From the NCBI GenBank assembly GCA_027488735.1, contig JAIYBB010000005.1, positions 1-64,000 on the forward strand: a DNA stretch of 64,000 bases, given 5' to 3'. The notes under the pieces were generated by a model. That model did not search any database and had not been told where the DNA came from. It worked only from the letters and a program-made list of their open reading frames with translations. The DNA comes from Comamonadaceae bacterium. GTDB taxonomy: Bacteria > Pseudomonadota > Gammaproteobacteria > Burkholderiales > Burkholderiaceae_C. How positions within the stretch are numbered: the first letter of the stretch is position 1; every line of letters starts with the position of its first letter. Position numbers and translations under genes: made by a program. This document shows positions 1-9,204 of the stretch, piece by piece.

Positions 1-107
1 TTGAGCCCCCTAAAGAGTCGTTCAAGACCAGGACGTTGATAGGTCAGGTGTGGAAGCGCAGTAATGCGTTAAGCTAACTGATACTAATTGCTCGTGCGGC
101 TTGACCC
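1..107 (+). rRNA. rrl: 23S ribosomal RNA, 3' end (partial)
   Basis: The first hundred bases match the conserved 3' end of bacterial 23S rRNA, including the stretches around GACGTTGATAGG and AAGCTAACTGATACTAATTG and the closing GGCTTGACC. The gene enters from the left edge of the window. Its end is placed by analogy with the E. coli molecule and could be off by a few bases. Confidence 0.93.
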
Positions 108-221
108 TATAACTTTGATTCAGCAATGATCAAGGTTGTTATGCCAAGTGACGCATTCAAAATACAGCTGATTCGCTCTATAAATTCCTTGTCCTGATTA
201 TGTCATGACGAGAACAAGTTA

Positions 222-336
222 TGCCTGATGACCATAGCGACGTGGTACCACTCCTTCCCATCCCGAACAGGACAGTGAAACGCGTCAGCGCCGATGATAG
301 TGCGGATCCCCGTGTGAAAGTAGGACATTGTCAGGC
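222..336 (+). rRNA. rrf: 5S ribosomal RNA
   Basis: This is a 115-base 5S rRNA. The terminal helix is visible as GCCTGA at 223-228 pairing with TCAGGC at 331-336. The conserved CCCATCCCGAACAGG-type loop and the CCCCGTGTGAAAGTAGG region are both present. It lies about 115 bases behind the 23S gene. The spacer between them has no tRNA-like fold. It is the last gene of an rRNA operon. Confidence 0.95.
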
Positions 337-350
337 TATTACAGCCTCAG

Positions 351-380
351 AAAGCCCGACTCAATCGAGTCGGGCTTTTT
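351..380 (+). terminator. Rho-independent terminator of the rRNA operon
   Basis: AAAGCCCGACTC at 351-362 pairs perfectly with GAGTCGGGCTTT over a four-base loop, followed by a T-rich run. It begins 15 bases after the 5S gene and closes the rRNA operon. Confidence 0.92.
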
Positions 381-452
381 GTTTTGTCGAATCAAAAAAA
401 ACCTTGAGCTTTCGTTGTGCTTCTTCATGCTCAGCCAATATCATTTGAATGG

Positions 453-1367
453 CTATAAGTTGTGGTTATAAATGACACCACTTCTGACATTCAAAACATT
501 TTTTGTCTCTAAAGATGTAATCAGTTCAGTTATCCAATTCGGAAAACTTAGTGAATCAAAAAATTGAAGATGAATGCTCTTTAATAGCAATGATTCAAGG
601 CACCACTGGAAAAATATGTCTGTAGCGCAATGATGAAGTTCCATCAGCTTGAATTTGATCAAAACTTTTGCAGCATAAGTGGCATGTGAACTCGGGAATT
701 TGTGAAAATATTCAAGACGTTCTCTAGAAACAGACAATGCTTTTTTGACATCGGTGAACATAGCCCCATGACCTGGAACAACGATTTTCGGATTTAAATT
801 TTCGATCAGGTCATAAGTGTTTGAGACATCCTCAAAACCTTTACCGCCTAAAAATTCTGGAAATACAACAGAAAACCCGTTATCCCACAAAGCATCTGCA
901 GAAATCAAAATGCCATGGTCTGGTTGAAAATAAATCAATGAATCATGATCATGGCCCTTTGATGGGTAAACCATCCATGTCAAACCGTGGATCGACAAAG
1001 ACATTCCCGAGCAAACAAACCCTGAGGCCTGAAACCTCGGGCAAAGTTGTCCGGTCAACTGAAAACTCAAAGCCACTTCATCCCATGCATTCACCACAGC
1101 AAACTGGGTTTCTGGCACCCAAATATCCAAATCTTTGTAAATAGATTGAAGAAAAGCATTGCCGCCACAGTGGTCACTGTGCAAATGGGTATTGATCAGG
1201 ACGTCAAGATGTCTATCTCCGAGTTCATTAAGCACAAGCTGACCCAGTAATTCGGCATGTGTGACATAACCAGAATCAAACATGTAAGAAGAATCTTCAT
1301 CTTTGAGTAACAAACTATTAGAAGAAAGCCAGTCGCGCTGGAGAAAAATAAATCCATTGGGAAGCAT
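453..1367 (-). CDS. Metallo-beta-lactamase-fold hydrolase, AT-rich
   Basis: A 304-residue protein of the metallo-beta-lactamase superfamily. The metal-binding signature HLHSDH is at residues 61-66, with further ligand candidates at GHDHD (138-142), Asp158 in SADAL and His200 in VPGHG. These motifs support a metal-dependent hydrolase, but the substrate cannot be read from the sequence. Glyoxalase II-like or lactonase-like roles are only possibilities. There is no signal peptide, so it should act in the cytoplasm. The gene stands alone between the rRNA terminator and the divergent corC. Its base composition is strikingly low in GC (about 30 to 40 percent by hand count over 481-660) against roughly half GC in most of the window, which suggests later acquisition. 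The ATG at 1367 leaves the metal motif at the usual distance from the N-terminus. Confidence 0.82.
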   Translation of the reverse strand: MLPNGFIFLQRDWLSSNSLLLKDEDSSYMFDSGYVTHAELLGQLVLNELGDRHLDVLINTHLHSDHCGGNAFLQSIYKDLDIWVPETQFAVVNAWDEVALSFQLTGQLCPRFQASGFVCSGMSLSIHGLTWMVYPSKGHDHDSLIYFQPDHGILISADALWDNGFSVVFPEFLGGKGFEDVSNTYDLIENLNPKIVVPGHGAMFTDVKKALSVSRERLEYFHKFPSSHATYAAKVLIKFKLMELHHCATDIFFQWCLESLLLKSIHLQFFDSLSFPNWITELITSLETKNVLNVRSGVIYNHNL

Positions 1368-1410
1368 GAATGACCTGAAAACTCAATAAACTGTGGGTAT
1401 TGAGTTTAAA

Positions 1411-1422
1411 TAGAATTGCTGT
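1411..1422 (+). promoter_or_regulatory. Putative corC promoter -10 element, near-leaderless
   Basis: TAGAAT at 1411-1416 lies seven bases before the GTG start of corC, so transcription would begin at or next to the start codon. No convincing -35 hexamer and no Shine-Dalgarno sequence is visible, so the call is tentative. Confidence 0.35.
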
Positions 1423-2277
1423 GTGAACGAAATACCCCCTACATCGCGCCAAAAAACTGTCCCTAAAAAATGGACAAAGCAACTCTATGAAAAATGGTTG
1501 TCGCCTATCAAAACACGCGAACAATTTCTTACACTGATTTCTAAAGCGGGGGCCAAGCAACTCATCGGGGCAGAAAGTCAAATCATGCTCGAAGGCGTGA
1601 TGAAAATCAGCCAAATGCATGTGGCGGAAATCATGATCCCAACACCCAAGATGGATTTGTTAGATGTAGATATGCCCATTGAGCAAATGTTAGAAAAAAT
1701 CATAGACATCGGACATTCACGCTATCCAGTTTATGAAAATGAAAAAGAAAACATCATCGGCATATTGATGACCAAAGACTTATTGAAATGGCAGAGAGCG
1801 CCAGAGATCAATTTGAAAGTCTTTTTGAGAACAGCGGTATTTGTACCTGAAACCAAAAATCTGATCGACCTTTTGCGAGACTTCAAAAAAAACCGTAACC
1901 ACATGGCCATGGTGGTGGATGAATTCGGTCGTATTTCTGGCTTGGTCACATTCGAAGATGTCTTGGAAGAAATCGTTGGAGAAATTGAGGACGAGTTTGA
2001 TGAAGAAGAGGACGACGGCGAAATTTACAGCCTCGTTGACAAATCGTTTCGAGTGGCAGGACACACCACTGTTGAAAAGTTCAGCGAGTTTTTTAATACG
2101 CAACTATTGACAGACGACGAAGAACAATTTGAAACCATCGGTGGATTGATTGCGCATTTGATGGGACATGTGCCCACCAAGGGAGAGCACCACGATATCC
2201 ACGGCCTCAGATTCGAGGTCATGCATTCCAAGAGTGGCGTTGTCAAGTGGTACCGAGTAAAGAAAATAGGCAATTGA
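1423..2277 (+). CDS. corC: CorC/HlyC-family CBS-domain protein
   Basis: A 284-residue soluble protein of the CorC family, linked in other bacteria to magnesium and cobalt efflux and to membrane integrity. A pair of CBS domains spans roughly residues 65-190, with the family hallmark VVDEFGRISGLVT and DVLEEIVGEI near residues 163-187. An acidic stretch and the CorC_HlyC C-terminal domain follow (about 205-280). There are no membrane segments, as expected for CorC rather than the DUF21 transporters. The start is a GTG, which agrees with the short N-terminus of the family; no ATG lies nearby. It overlaps the downstream lnt gene, a pairing common in proteobacteria, where corC sits between ybeY and lnt. 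Here ybeY and phoH lie instead about 51 kb away at 53023-54411. Confidence 0.93.
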   Translation: MNEIPPTSRQKTVPKKWTKQLYEKWLSPIKTREQFLTLISKAGAKQLIGAESQIMLEGVMKISQMHVAEIMIPTPKMDLLDVDMPIEQMLEKIIDIGHSRYPVYENEKENIIGILMTKDLLKWQRAPEINLKVFLRTAVFVPETKNLIDLLRDFKKNRNHMAMVVDEFGRISGLVTFEDVLEEIVGEIEDEFDEEEDDGEIYSLVDKSFRVAGHTTVEKFSEFFNTQLLTDDEEQFETIGGLIAHLMGHVPTKGEHHDIHGLRFEVMHSKSGVVKWYRVKKIGN

Positions 2278-3815
2278 GTACAACTGCCGGCTTGTCCGGT
2301 AAAAGCGCCAGTTTGATCCTCGCATCTGGTGTGGCCTGCATGGCTATCGCAGGCAACGGATTAGGTCATCCCTACTTGGGTGGATTTCTGCAAATCATAG
2401 GGTTGGCAGCTTTATGCGTTGTTCTCCATAGCAACAACGCATTGCCAAAAATAAAACTGACTTGGGTTTTCGCAACACTGTGGCTGGCAAGTTGCGTATG
2501 GTGGTTATACATAGCACTTCACCAATACGGAGGATTGCCTTCAATCACAACATGTGTGGCGCTATTTCTGTTGTGTGGAGGCTTGGCGCTTTATTACGCA
2601 GGGGCGTTATGGGTCTATGTCACCTATGCACACAAGTTAACCAGCTTGCAAAAAAACATATGCTTTGCTGCCTGCTGGACTTTTGCCGAATTGGCCCGCG
2701 CGCAATGGTGGACAGGCTTTCCTTGGGCTGCCATTGGCTATGCACATATAGAAGGAGTGCTGTCATATGCCGCACCTTGGACAGGTATTTACGGTTTGTG
2801 CTTCATATCAGCATTCATGTCTTGTGCATTGGCGCAAGTCGTGTTCAAAAGAAAAGCGATGGCGCATCAATGGGTGGTGTGTCTGGCATTCACTGTGGCG
2901 TGTCTACCTGCTGTGCGAGAAACAAATACCACCGGTCCCGCACTGTCGGTCAATTTGCTGCAAGCCAATATCAGCCAAGACACTAAATTCAGAACAGCAC
3001 GTTTACCGGCATTGCAGTGGTACCAAACAGCCTTGTTTGAGAGTGCTTCTGAATTGACGGTGATGCCGGAAACAGCTTTGCCGTATTTCAAACATGAATT
3101 ACCCGACGGTTATTGGCAAACATTGGCAAAGCAAACCAAAGAAGATAAGAAATTTGCCATTGTGGGCATACCCACGCAAGACAGTACCAAAGGCTATGGG
3201 AATTCCGCGATTGGTCTGGGTGGTCCGCAGGAAACCCAATATGACAAGCACCATTTGGTGCCTTTTGGAGAATTTACCCCTGAAATACTTCGATGGTTCA
3301 CTCGGATGATGTCCATAGATTTTGGCGACTTCAACCGCGGAGCTGTAGACCAGCCCCCTTTCGTTTGGAAAGAACACAAGATGGCGGTCACGATTTGTTA
3401 TGAAGATTTATTTGGCGAAGAATTGGCCGTGCGATTCAATGACCCCATCAACGCGCCCACGCTTTTTGTGAATTTAAGCAATATTGCCTGGTTCGGCGAC
3501 ACAACAGTGGTCAAGCAGCACCTGGACATCGCGCGTATGAGAAGCTTGGAGTTCAAGCGCCCAACAGTTCGTGCCACAAACACTGGTGGAACCGCCATCA
3601 TTGACGCACAAGGTCGCTTGCAGCAGCAACTCGAACCTTTTACCCGGGGGCAATTGTCGGGCGTTGTCCATTCGCCCTACCAAGACATCACTTTTTTTGC
3701 CCAATGGGCCGGACGCTGGGGTCTTAAGCCGATGTGGTTGCTGTGTGGCGGATTGATGGTCTTTGCCGTGTGGCGAGGCAGAAGCCGTGCAGAAAAAAGC
3801 AAGTCTGTAAAATGA
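2274..3815 (+). CDS. lnt: Apolipoprotein N-acyltransferase Lnt
   Basis: An integral inner-membrane enzyme that adds the third acyl chain to lipoproteins before they are sorted to the outer membrane. The N-terminal 200 residues hold several hydrophobic segments, and a periplasmic nitrilase-like domain follows. The catalytic triad is visible: Glu in VMPETALPY (about 273), Lys in [11 protein letters not shown] (about 334) and Cys in TICYEDLF (about 384), counted from a GTG at 2247 and close to E. coli E267, K335 and C387. Two starts are possible: that GTG, which overlaps corC by 31 bases, or the TTG at 2274, which forms a TTGA overlap with the corC stop and is used here. The protein is 513 or 522 residues, normal for Lnt. 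It is translationally coupled to corC. Confidence 0.93.
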   Translation: MSTTAGLSGKSASLILASGVACMAIAGNGLGHPYLGGFLQIIGLAALCVVLHSNNALPKIKLTWVFATLWLASCVWWLYIALHQYGGLPSITTCVALFLLCGGLALYYAGALWVYVTYAHKLTSLQKNICFAACWTFAELARAQWWTGFPWAAIGYAHIEGVLSYAAPWTGIYGLCFISAFMSCALAQVVFKRKAMAHQWVVCLAFTVACLPAVRETNTTGPALSVNLLQANISQDTKFRTARLPALQWYQTALFESASELTVMPETALPYFKHELPDGYWQTLAKQTKEDKKFAIVGIPTQDSTKGYGNSAIGLGGPQETQYDKHHLVPFGEFTPEILRWFTRMMSIDFGDFNRGAVDQPPFVWKEHKMAVTICYEDLFGEELAVRFNDPINAPTLFVNLSNIAWFGDTTVVKQHLDIARMRSLEFKRPTVRATNTGGTAIIDAQGRLQQQLEPFTRGQLSGVVHSPYQDITFFAQWAGRWGLKPMWLLCGGLMVFAVWRGRSRAEKSKSVK

Positions 3816-3819
3816 AAAA

Positions 3820-4731
3820 ATGCTGACTTTTCAACAAATCATTTTGCAATTGCAAAACTACTGGGATGCACAAGGATGTGCGCTACTGCAACCCTATGAC
3901 ATGGAAGTGGGCGCAGGTACATCACATACTGCAACTTTTTTACGTGCCATCGGCCCAGAGCCATGGCAGGCCGCCTATGTCCAGCCTTCTCGTCGACCCA
4001 AAGACGGTCGCTATGGGGAAAATCCGAACCGACTTCAGCACTATTACCAATACCAAGTGGTGATGAAGCCAGCGCCCGCAGACATATTGGACAAGTATTT
4101 AGGGTCGTTAATTGCCCTGGGTTTTGATCTCACGCAAAACGATATTCGGTTTGTCGAAGACGATTGGGAAAACCCCACATTAGGTGCTTGGGGCTTGGGA
4201 TGGGAAGTTTGGCTCAACGGCATGGAAGTCACACAGTTCACCTATTTCCAGCAAGTCGGCGGTATCAATTGCAAACCGATCACTGGCGAAATCACGTATG
4301 GCCTTGAACGCTTGGCCATGTACCTACAAGGTGTTGACAATGTGTACGACCTCAAATGGACCCAAACATTGAGTTATGGCGACGTTTATTTGCAAAATGA
4401 AAAAGAGCAATCTGCCTATAACTTTGAACACAGCGATGCGCCATTTCTTTTCACGGCATTCAGTGCACATGAAAAACAAGCGCAGCACTTGATGACGCAA
4501 GCCCTGGCATTGCCTGCTTATGAGCAAGTTCTCAAAGCAGCGCATTCCTTCAATTTGTTAGACGCCAGAGGTGCCATCAGCGTGACTGAAAGAGCCGCCT
4601 ATATTGGGCGCATCAGAAATCTGGCCAAAAGTGTGGCGCAAAGCTATTTGGAAAGTCGCGCCAAACTAGGATTTCCCATGGCACCCAAAGCATGGGTCGA
4701 AGAATTTATGGCCAAGGAAACAACCGCATGA
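3820..4731 (+). CDS. glyQ: Glycyl-tRNA synthetase alpha subunit
   Basis: A 303-residue catalytic subunit of the bacterial alpha2beta2 glycyl-tRNA synthetase, which charges tRNA-Gly in the cytoplasm. The opening [13 protein letters not shown], the block [20 protein letters not shown] and the block [19 protein letters not shown] are hallmarks of GlyQ. The length is typical. The ATG at 3820 follows the lnt stop by four bases. The stop overlaps the glyS start as ATGA, so the two subunits are translationally coupled, as expected for a fixed-stoichiometry complex. Confidence 0.97.
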   Translation: MLTFQQIILQLQNYWDAQGCALLQPYDMEVGAGTSHTATFLRAIGPEPWQAAYVQPSRRPKDGRYGENPNRLQHYYQYQVVMKPAPADILDKYLGSLIALGFDLTQNDIRFVEDDWENPTLGAWGLGWEVWLNGMEVTQFTYFQQVGGINCKPITGEITYGLERLAMYLQGVDNVYDLKWTQTLSYGDVYLQNEKEQSAYNFEHSDAPFLFTAFSAHEKQAQHLMTQALALPAYEQVLKAAHSFNLLDARGAISVTERAAYIGRIRNLAKSVAQSYLESRAKLGFPMAPKAWVEEFMAKETTA

Positions 4732-6959
4732 CCACGCAAAATCTATTGGTTGAATTGCTGGTTGAAGAACTCCCGCCCAAGGCATTGAAAAAATTGGGTG
4801 ACGCGTTTGCCCAGTCTCTTTGGGCCGCTTTGGCTGATTTGCAATTGTTAGAGAACTCAACAACCAGTGTCAGCGACCAGACCTACAAAGCGTTTGCATC
4901 ACCCAGGCGACTCGCAGTGTGGATCAAAGATGTCAAAGCGCAAGCAGCAGACAAGCCACTAGAGCAAAAGCTCATGCCAGTCACTGTCGGTCTAAGTCCC
5001 GAAGGTCAGGCCACGCCGGCCCTTTTGAAAAAATTGAATGCGCTGGGTGTGGATACGTCTCAACCCGAAACTCTTGTCAAAAAACTCCAGCGTGTCAACG
5101 ACGGCAAGACTGAAGTGCTCTACTACAACAGCATGGTCAATGGTGCCAGTTTGCAACAAGGCTTGCAGTCGGCGCTAGAACATGCTTTGGACAAATTACC
5201 CATCCCCAAAGTCATGCAATACCAATTGCACCAACAGTGCGAATTGCCGGGGTGGAGCACAGTCAGTTTTGTTCGCCCAGCCCATGGATTGATCGCTTTG
5301 TATGGCAACCAATTGGTGGCTGTGACAGCCTTGGGCTTGTCTGCTGGAAACTCTACCCATGGTCATCGATTCGAGGCCAGCCAGCACCCGGTTCAAATTG
5401 CGCATGCAGATGCGTATGAAGAAACCATGGCCAGCCGTGGCGCCGTGATCGCCAGTTTTGATGCTAGAAGTTTGGCCATGGTGCGCGCATTGCGTGAGCA
5501 GGCCAAACAATTGGGTTGCCGCTTAGATGTGGAAGCTGCTGGCTTGACAGATGCGCAAGCAGAAGAAGCTTTGCGACACAACGAACTGGTTCAGGAAGTC
5601 ACGGCTTTGGTTGAGCGACCCACCGTCATGGCGTGTCAATTTGAAGAAGAATTTTTACAAGTGCCCATGGAGTGTCTGACACTGACCATGAAGGCTAATC
5701 AAAAATATTTTCCGCTGCTCAAGTCTGATGGACAACTCAGCCATCGGTTTTTGATTGTCAGCAATATCAATCCCAAAAATCCGTCAGCCGTCATAGGCGG
5801 TAACGAACGAGTGGTTCGGCCACGCTTGGCAGATGCCAAATTCTTTTTTGACCAAGACCGCAAAAAATCACTTGAGTCAAGAGTTGCAGGTTTGGATAAA
5901 GTGATTTATCACAACCAACTCGGTACGCAAGGCGATCGTATGCTGCGGGTCTGCGCAATGGCGCAAGCACTGGCCAAGCTACTTGTGCAATCAGGTTGGA
6001 CCCCATCTTTGAAAGATACCGATTTGTTGGTCAAGCATTCAGTCAGGGCGGCGCGTCTTGCGAAAACCGATTTACTGACTGAAATGGTGGGCGAATTTCC
6101 CGAGCTACAAGGTGTCATGGGACGGTATTACGCCATGAATGATGGCGAAGATCCATGTGTCAGCGAAGCCATTGCCGACCATTACCGCCCGAGATTTGCA
6201 GGCGATGAATTGCCGCGCAACGATGTGGGATTGGTTGTTGCCATGGCCGACAAATTGGAAACCTTGGTGGGCATGTTTGGCATTGGAAACTTCCCAACCG
6301 GGGACCGCGACCCCTTTGCCTTGCGTCGCCACGCATTGGGCGTGACGCGCATGTTGCTTGACAAAGCTCTGGCTGTGCGTGTGCGCAGTGTGCTGGAGTG
6401 CGCAGCGGTTGTATTTCCCGCCCAAGTATCTGCTGCACTAGACATCGACAAACTGGAGTCTTTTTTCCAAGAGCGTCTCATCAACCTGTTGGAAGCAGAA
6501 GGCAAACCCGTGGCCCACATCATGGCGGTGCTCGCGGTCGACACCGCAGACGGTTGGAGCCAAATCAAATCACGCTTGGATGCGGTGGCTGAGTTTGCAA
6601 ATTTGCCGCAAAGCCAAGCACTGGCCGCGGCTAACAAACGTATTTCCAATATATTGAAAAAAGTCGATCAACCCATTTCTGCAGATGTGGACACAACCCT
6701 ACTGATCGAATCTGCAGAGCAGCAATTGCATCAACAGATGCGACATATTGCACCATTGGCAAATGCTTGCTTGGCTTCTGGAGATTACACCGGCCACTTA
6801 AAAATGCTGGCGGGATTGCGTGATGCGGTTGACCAATTCTTTAACGATGTCATGGTCAATGCCGAAGAAGCACAGATTCGGAAAAATCGCTGGGCCTTGC
6901 TCAAACAATTGCAAGCGCACATGAACCAAGTCGCGGACATTTCGCGCCTGGCGCAGTAA
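4728..6959 (+). CDS. glyS: Glycyl-tRNA synthetase beta subunit
   Basis: A 743-residue beta subunit of glycyl-tRNA synthetase, involved in tRNA recognition. It opens with [18 protein letters not shown], the typical GlyS N-terminus, and contains the conserved FASPRRLAV block. The HD-like region around [11 protein letters not shown] and the [15 protein letters not shown] block are also present, with the anticodon-binding domain at the C-terminus. The ATG at 4728 shares an ATGA overlap with the glyQ stop and matches the family N-terminus; an in-frame start codon further upstream at 4692 would add an unrelated N-terminal extension. Confidence 0.97.
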   Translation: MTTQNLLVELLVEELPPKALKKLGDAFAQSLWAALADLQLLENSTTSVSDQTYKAFASPRRLAVWIKDVKAQAADKPLEQKLMPVTVGLSPEGQATPALLKKLNALGVDTSQPETLVKKLQRVNDGKTEVLYYNSMVNGASLQQGLQSALEHALDKLPIPKVMQYQLHQQCELPGWSTVSFVRPAHGLIALYGNQLVAVTALGLSAGNSTHGHRFEASQHPVQIAHADAYEETMASRGAVIASFDARSLAMVRALREQAKQLGCRLDVEAAGLTDAQAEEALRHNELVQEVTALVERPTVMACQFEEEFLQVPMECLTLTMKANQKYFPLLKSDGQLSHRFLIVSNINPKNPSAVIGGNERVVRPRLADAKFFFDQDRKKSLESRVAGLDKVIYHNQLGTQGDRMLRVCAMAQALAKLLVQSGWTPSLKDTDLLVKHSVRAARLAKTDLLTEMVGEFPELQGVMGRYYAMNDGEDPCVSEAIADHYRPRFAGDELPRNDVGLVVAMADKLETLVGMFGIGNFPTGDRDPFALRRHALGVTRMLLDKALAVRVRSVLECAAVVFPAQVSAALDIDKLESFFQERLINLLEAEGKPVAHIMAVLAVDTADGWSQIKSRLDAVAEFANLPQSQALAAANKRISNILKKVDQPISADVDTTLLIESAEQQLHQQMRHIAPLANACLASGDYTGHLKMLAGLRDAVDQFFNDVMVNAEEAQIRKNRWALLKQLQAHMNQVADISRLAQ

Positions 6960-6965
6960 TCTGCC

Positions 6966-7559
6966 ATGCACAGCAAACTCATCATTCTTGACCGCGACGG
7001 CACTATCAACCACGACAGTGACGACTACATCAAGTCGCCCGACGAATGGATACCACTGCCGGGAGCTATCGAAGCCATCGCGCGCTTGTGTCAAGCGGGA
7101 TGGCACATTGCTATTGCCAGCAACCAATCCGGCTTAGGTCGTGGTTTGTTTGACTTGGCCAGCCTCAACCTCATGCACGACAAGATGAATAAATTGCTCG
7201 CCGCCGCAGGTGGTCGAATAGATGCCATTTTCTTTTGTCCACACGTGCCTCAAGATAACTGCCAATGCAGAAAACCCTTGCCCGGATTGTTCGAGCAAAT
7301 CGGTGAGCGCTTCGGGGTGGCTTTGGACCAAGTACACGCTGTGGGCGACACCTTGCGCGACGCACAAGCTGCCGCCTTGGTGGGCTGCCAAACCCATTTG
7401 GTGTGCACTGGCAAGAGCGAAGGGTACAGCGGCACCGTACCTCCTGACAATTTTCCGCCAAACACATTGGTGCATGAAAACCTGTTGGCGTTTGCTGACT
7501 GGGTGCTGGCGCTGGGTGAAACAGCTGCACAAACACCCTCAAAAAGAGAGTTAAGTTGA
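6966..7559 (+). CDS. gmhB: D-glycero-beta-D-manno-heptose-1,7-bisphosphate 7-phosphatase
   Basis: A 197-residue HAD-superfamily phosphatase that dephosphorylates heptose bisphosphate on the way to ADP-heptose for the lipopolysaccharide inner core. The HAD nucleophile motif DRDGTIN is near residues 9-15, and SNQSGLGRG is the second conserved block. A zinc-binding loop with the CPH and CQCRKP cysteines (about 94-110) distinguishes GmhB from other HAD enzymes. GDTLRDAQAA supplies the acidic motif IV. It follows glyS by six bases and its stop overlaps the next gene, so it belongs to the same run. Confidence 0.93.
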   Translation: MHSKLIILDRDGTINHDSDDYIKSPDEWIPLPGAIEAIARLCQAGWHIAIASNQSGLGRGLFDLASLNLMHDKMNKLLAAAGGRIDAIFFCPHVPQDNCQCRKPLPGLFEQIGERFGVALDQVHAVGDTLRDAQAAALVGCQTHLVCTGKSEGYSGTVPPDNFPPNTLVHENLLAFADWVLALGETAAQTPSKRELS

Positions 7560-8311
7560 TGGCTTTTTTGCGATCAGTGCTGCATATGTTGTGGATGCTG
7601 TTCACCGTGGTGCCCGTGGCGCTGGTGTTGCTGGCAGCAGCAGCAATGCGCTTTAATGGGCATCGTCTCTACCGCATCGCAGTTTTTTGGCTGAGCCTTG
7701 CCGTCTACGGCGCGCGCTACTTATTGGGCATCACTTATCAGATAAAAGGCCAAGAGAATTTGCCGCCTACTGACCAAGCTTGTATCTTGTTGGTCAAACA
7801 CCAATCCACCTATGAAACATTTTTAATGCCAGTGATCATGCCCAAAGATTTGGCCTATGTATTCAAGCGCGAATTGTTGTATGTGCCTTTTTTTGGTTGG
7901 GCCATTGGTCAGTTAGACATGGTTCATATTGATCGCCAGCAAAAGTCGCAATCGTTTCAAAAAGTGGTTCAACAAGGCAAAGATTTATTGCGCAAAGGCA
8001 TTTGGGTCATCATGTTTCCTGAAGGTACGCGCATCGCTCGAGGTCAGTCGGGACATTACAAATCTGGCGGCGCCAGATTGGCGATTGAAACAGGTGTTCC
8101 GGTGATTCCAGTGGCGGTCAATTCAGCGGTATGTTGGCCGCGCAAAGCATTCGTCAAGCACTCTGGTGTTGTGACTGTGTCGATTGGGCCGGCCATTGCC
8201 AGCGAGGGTCGACAAGCCGATACCTTGATGGCCGAGGTGGCCCAATGGATTGAGGCTGAAATGCGGCAGTTGGACCCATCGGCTTATTCGCCAACACCTG
8301 CAGACACATGA
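7559..8311 (+). CDS. plsC: 1-acyl-sn-glycerol-3-phosphate acyltransferase (PlsC-like)
   Basis: A 250-residue membrane-associated acyltransferase that converts lysophosphatidic acid to phosphatidic acid. Two hydrophobic segments cover about the first 60 residues. Motif I reads KHQSTYETF, so the usual HX4D is HX4E here; the paired motif FPEGTRIARGQ and the block GVPVIPVAVNS are typical. Beta-proteobacterial members with HX4E are familiar, so activity is likely kept. The ATG at 7559 overlaps the gmhB stop; an in-frame TTG three bases earlier would add one residue. The stop overlaps the next ATG as ATGA. Confidence 0.9.
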   Translation: MAFLRSVLHMLWMLFTVVPVALVLLAAAAMRFNGHRLYRIAVFWLSLAVYGARYLLGITYQIKGQENLPPTDQACILLVKHQSTYETFLMPVIMPKDLAYVFKRELLYVPFFGWAIGQLDMVHIDRQQKSQSFQKVVQQGKDLLRKGIWVIMFPEGTRIARGQSGHYKSGGARLAIETGVPVIPVAVNSAVCWPRKAFVKHSGVVTVSIGPAIASEGRQADTLMAEVAQWIEAEMRQLDPSAYSPTPADT

Positions 8312-9204
8312 AATCCTTTGTGCAACTCGCGCTTGATTGGTGGGTGCCGGCCGCCCAAACATCGAGCATCAGTGAACCTGTTGCCACCCACACACTCACA
8401 CAACACGCGCAATTGCACTTGGCCACTGAAACGGCACATTTCTCGCATCAACGCGCCAATCGGTTTATTCGTTTGGGGGTGGGAAGCGCCGACTACCGAC
8501 TTACCCGCAGCCGTCGCAAAACCATCGGCATGTCCGTTGGTCCAGAAGGTTTGGACGTGCGGGCCCCGCGCTGGGTCAGTCTCGGCGCCATCGAAGAGGC
8601 GTTGCATGAAAAAGCCGCTTGGATACTGCGCAAATTGCAGGAGTCGCAAGAGCGGCAAAAGCATATGCAGTCGACCGTCATTGAATGGCGCGACGGTATT
8701 TGCTTGCCGTATTTGGGTGAGACAGTGCGGCTTCATTTAGATGCCGCGCATTTTTTCAGCGAAACCGGTGCTTGCCTTGAAGCTGCTGCGCCAGACACTG
8801 AGGGACAAGTCACCCGATTGCTCAAGGTAGCGGTTTCGCAAAATGCCAGCCCATCGCAAATCCGTGATGCAGTCCAAGCTTGGTTGATGGGACAGGCCAA
8901 ACAGTTGTTTATCCACCGACTTAACCATTTCGCACCAGTATTAGGGGTGCAATGGCGCAAGCTGTCTCTTAGCAATGCCAGCACCCGATGGGGCAGTGCT
9001 GGCTCGGACGGCAGCATTCGATTGAATTGGCGATTGGTGCATTTCAAGCCGGAAATCATTGATTACGTGGTGGTGCACGAACTGAGCCACTTGCGGGTGA
9101 TGGACCACAGTCCTTTGTTTTGGGAAACCGTTCGCACCGTGGTGCCGGACTACGCCAGCCGACGCGCACAACTCAGGGAAGAGACATTGCCGCAGTGGGC
9201 GTGA
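8308..9204 (+). CDS. YgjP-like zinc metallopeptidase domain protein (DUF45)
   Basis: A 298-residue protein of the YgjP/DUF45 family (M48-like fold). The zinc motif HELSH sits in VVVHELSHLRVMDHSPLFW near the C-terminus, and the family block LSNASTRWGSAGSDGSIRLNWRLV comes just before it. The N-terminal ~60 residues go beyond the usual YgjP core and show no domain I recognise. No signal peptide is visible. The cellular substrate of the family is not established. It overlaps plsC by four bases, and its last 32 bases overlap the convergent metallo-beta-lactamase-fold gene. Confidence 0.88.
   Translation: MKSFVQLALDWWVPAAQTSSISEPVATHTLTQHAQLHLATETAHFSHQRANRFIRLGVGSADYRLTRSRRKTIGMSVGPEGLDVRAPRWVSLGAIEEALHEKAAWILRKLQESQERQKHMQSTVIEWRDGICLPYLGETVRLHLDAAHFFSETGACLEAAAPDTEGQVTRLLKVAVSQNASPSQIRDAVQAWLMGQAKQLFIHRLNHFAPVLGVQWRKLSLSNASTRWGSAGSDGSIRLNWRLVHFKPEIIDYVVVHELSHLRVMDHSPLFWETVRTVVPDYASRRAQLREETLPQWA

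Noticed and set aside
107..221. A tRNA gene in the 23S-5S spacer
   Set aside because: No cloverleaf or conserved T-loop sequence can be formed in the 115 bases.
221..448. A 75-codon open frame on the plus strand over the 5S gene
   Set aside because: It lies on the 5S rRNA and its terminator; the 5S helix and conserved loops explain the sequence.
6182..6649. A 155-codon minus-strand open frame inside glyS
   Set aside because: No ribosome-binding site or recognisable domain; glyS is continuous and conserved across the same bases.
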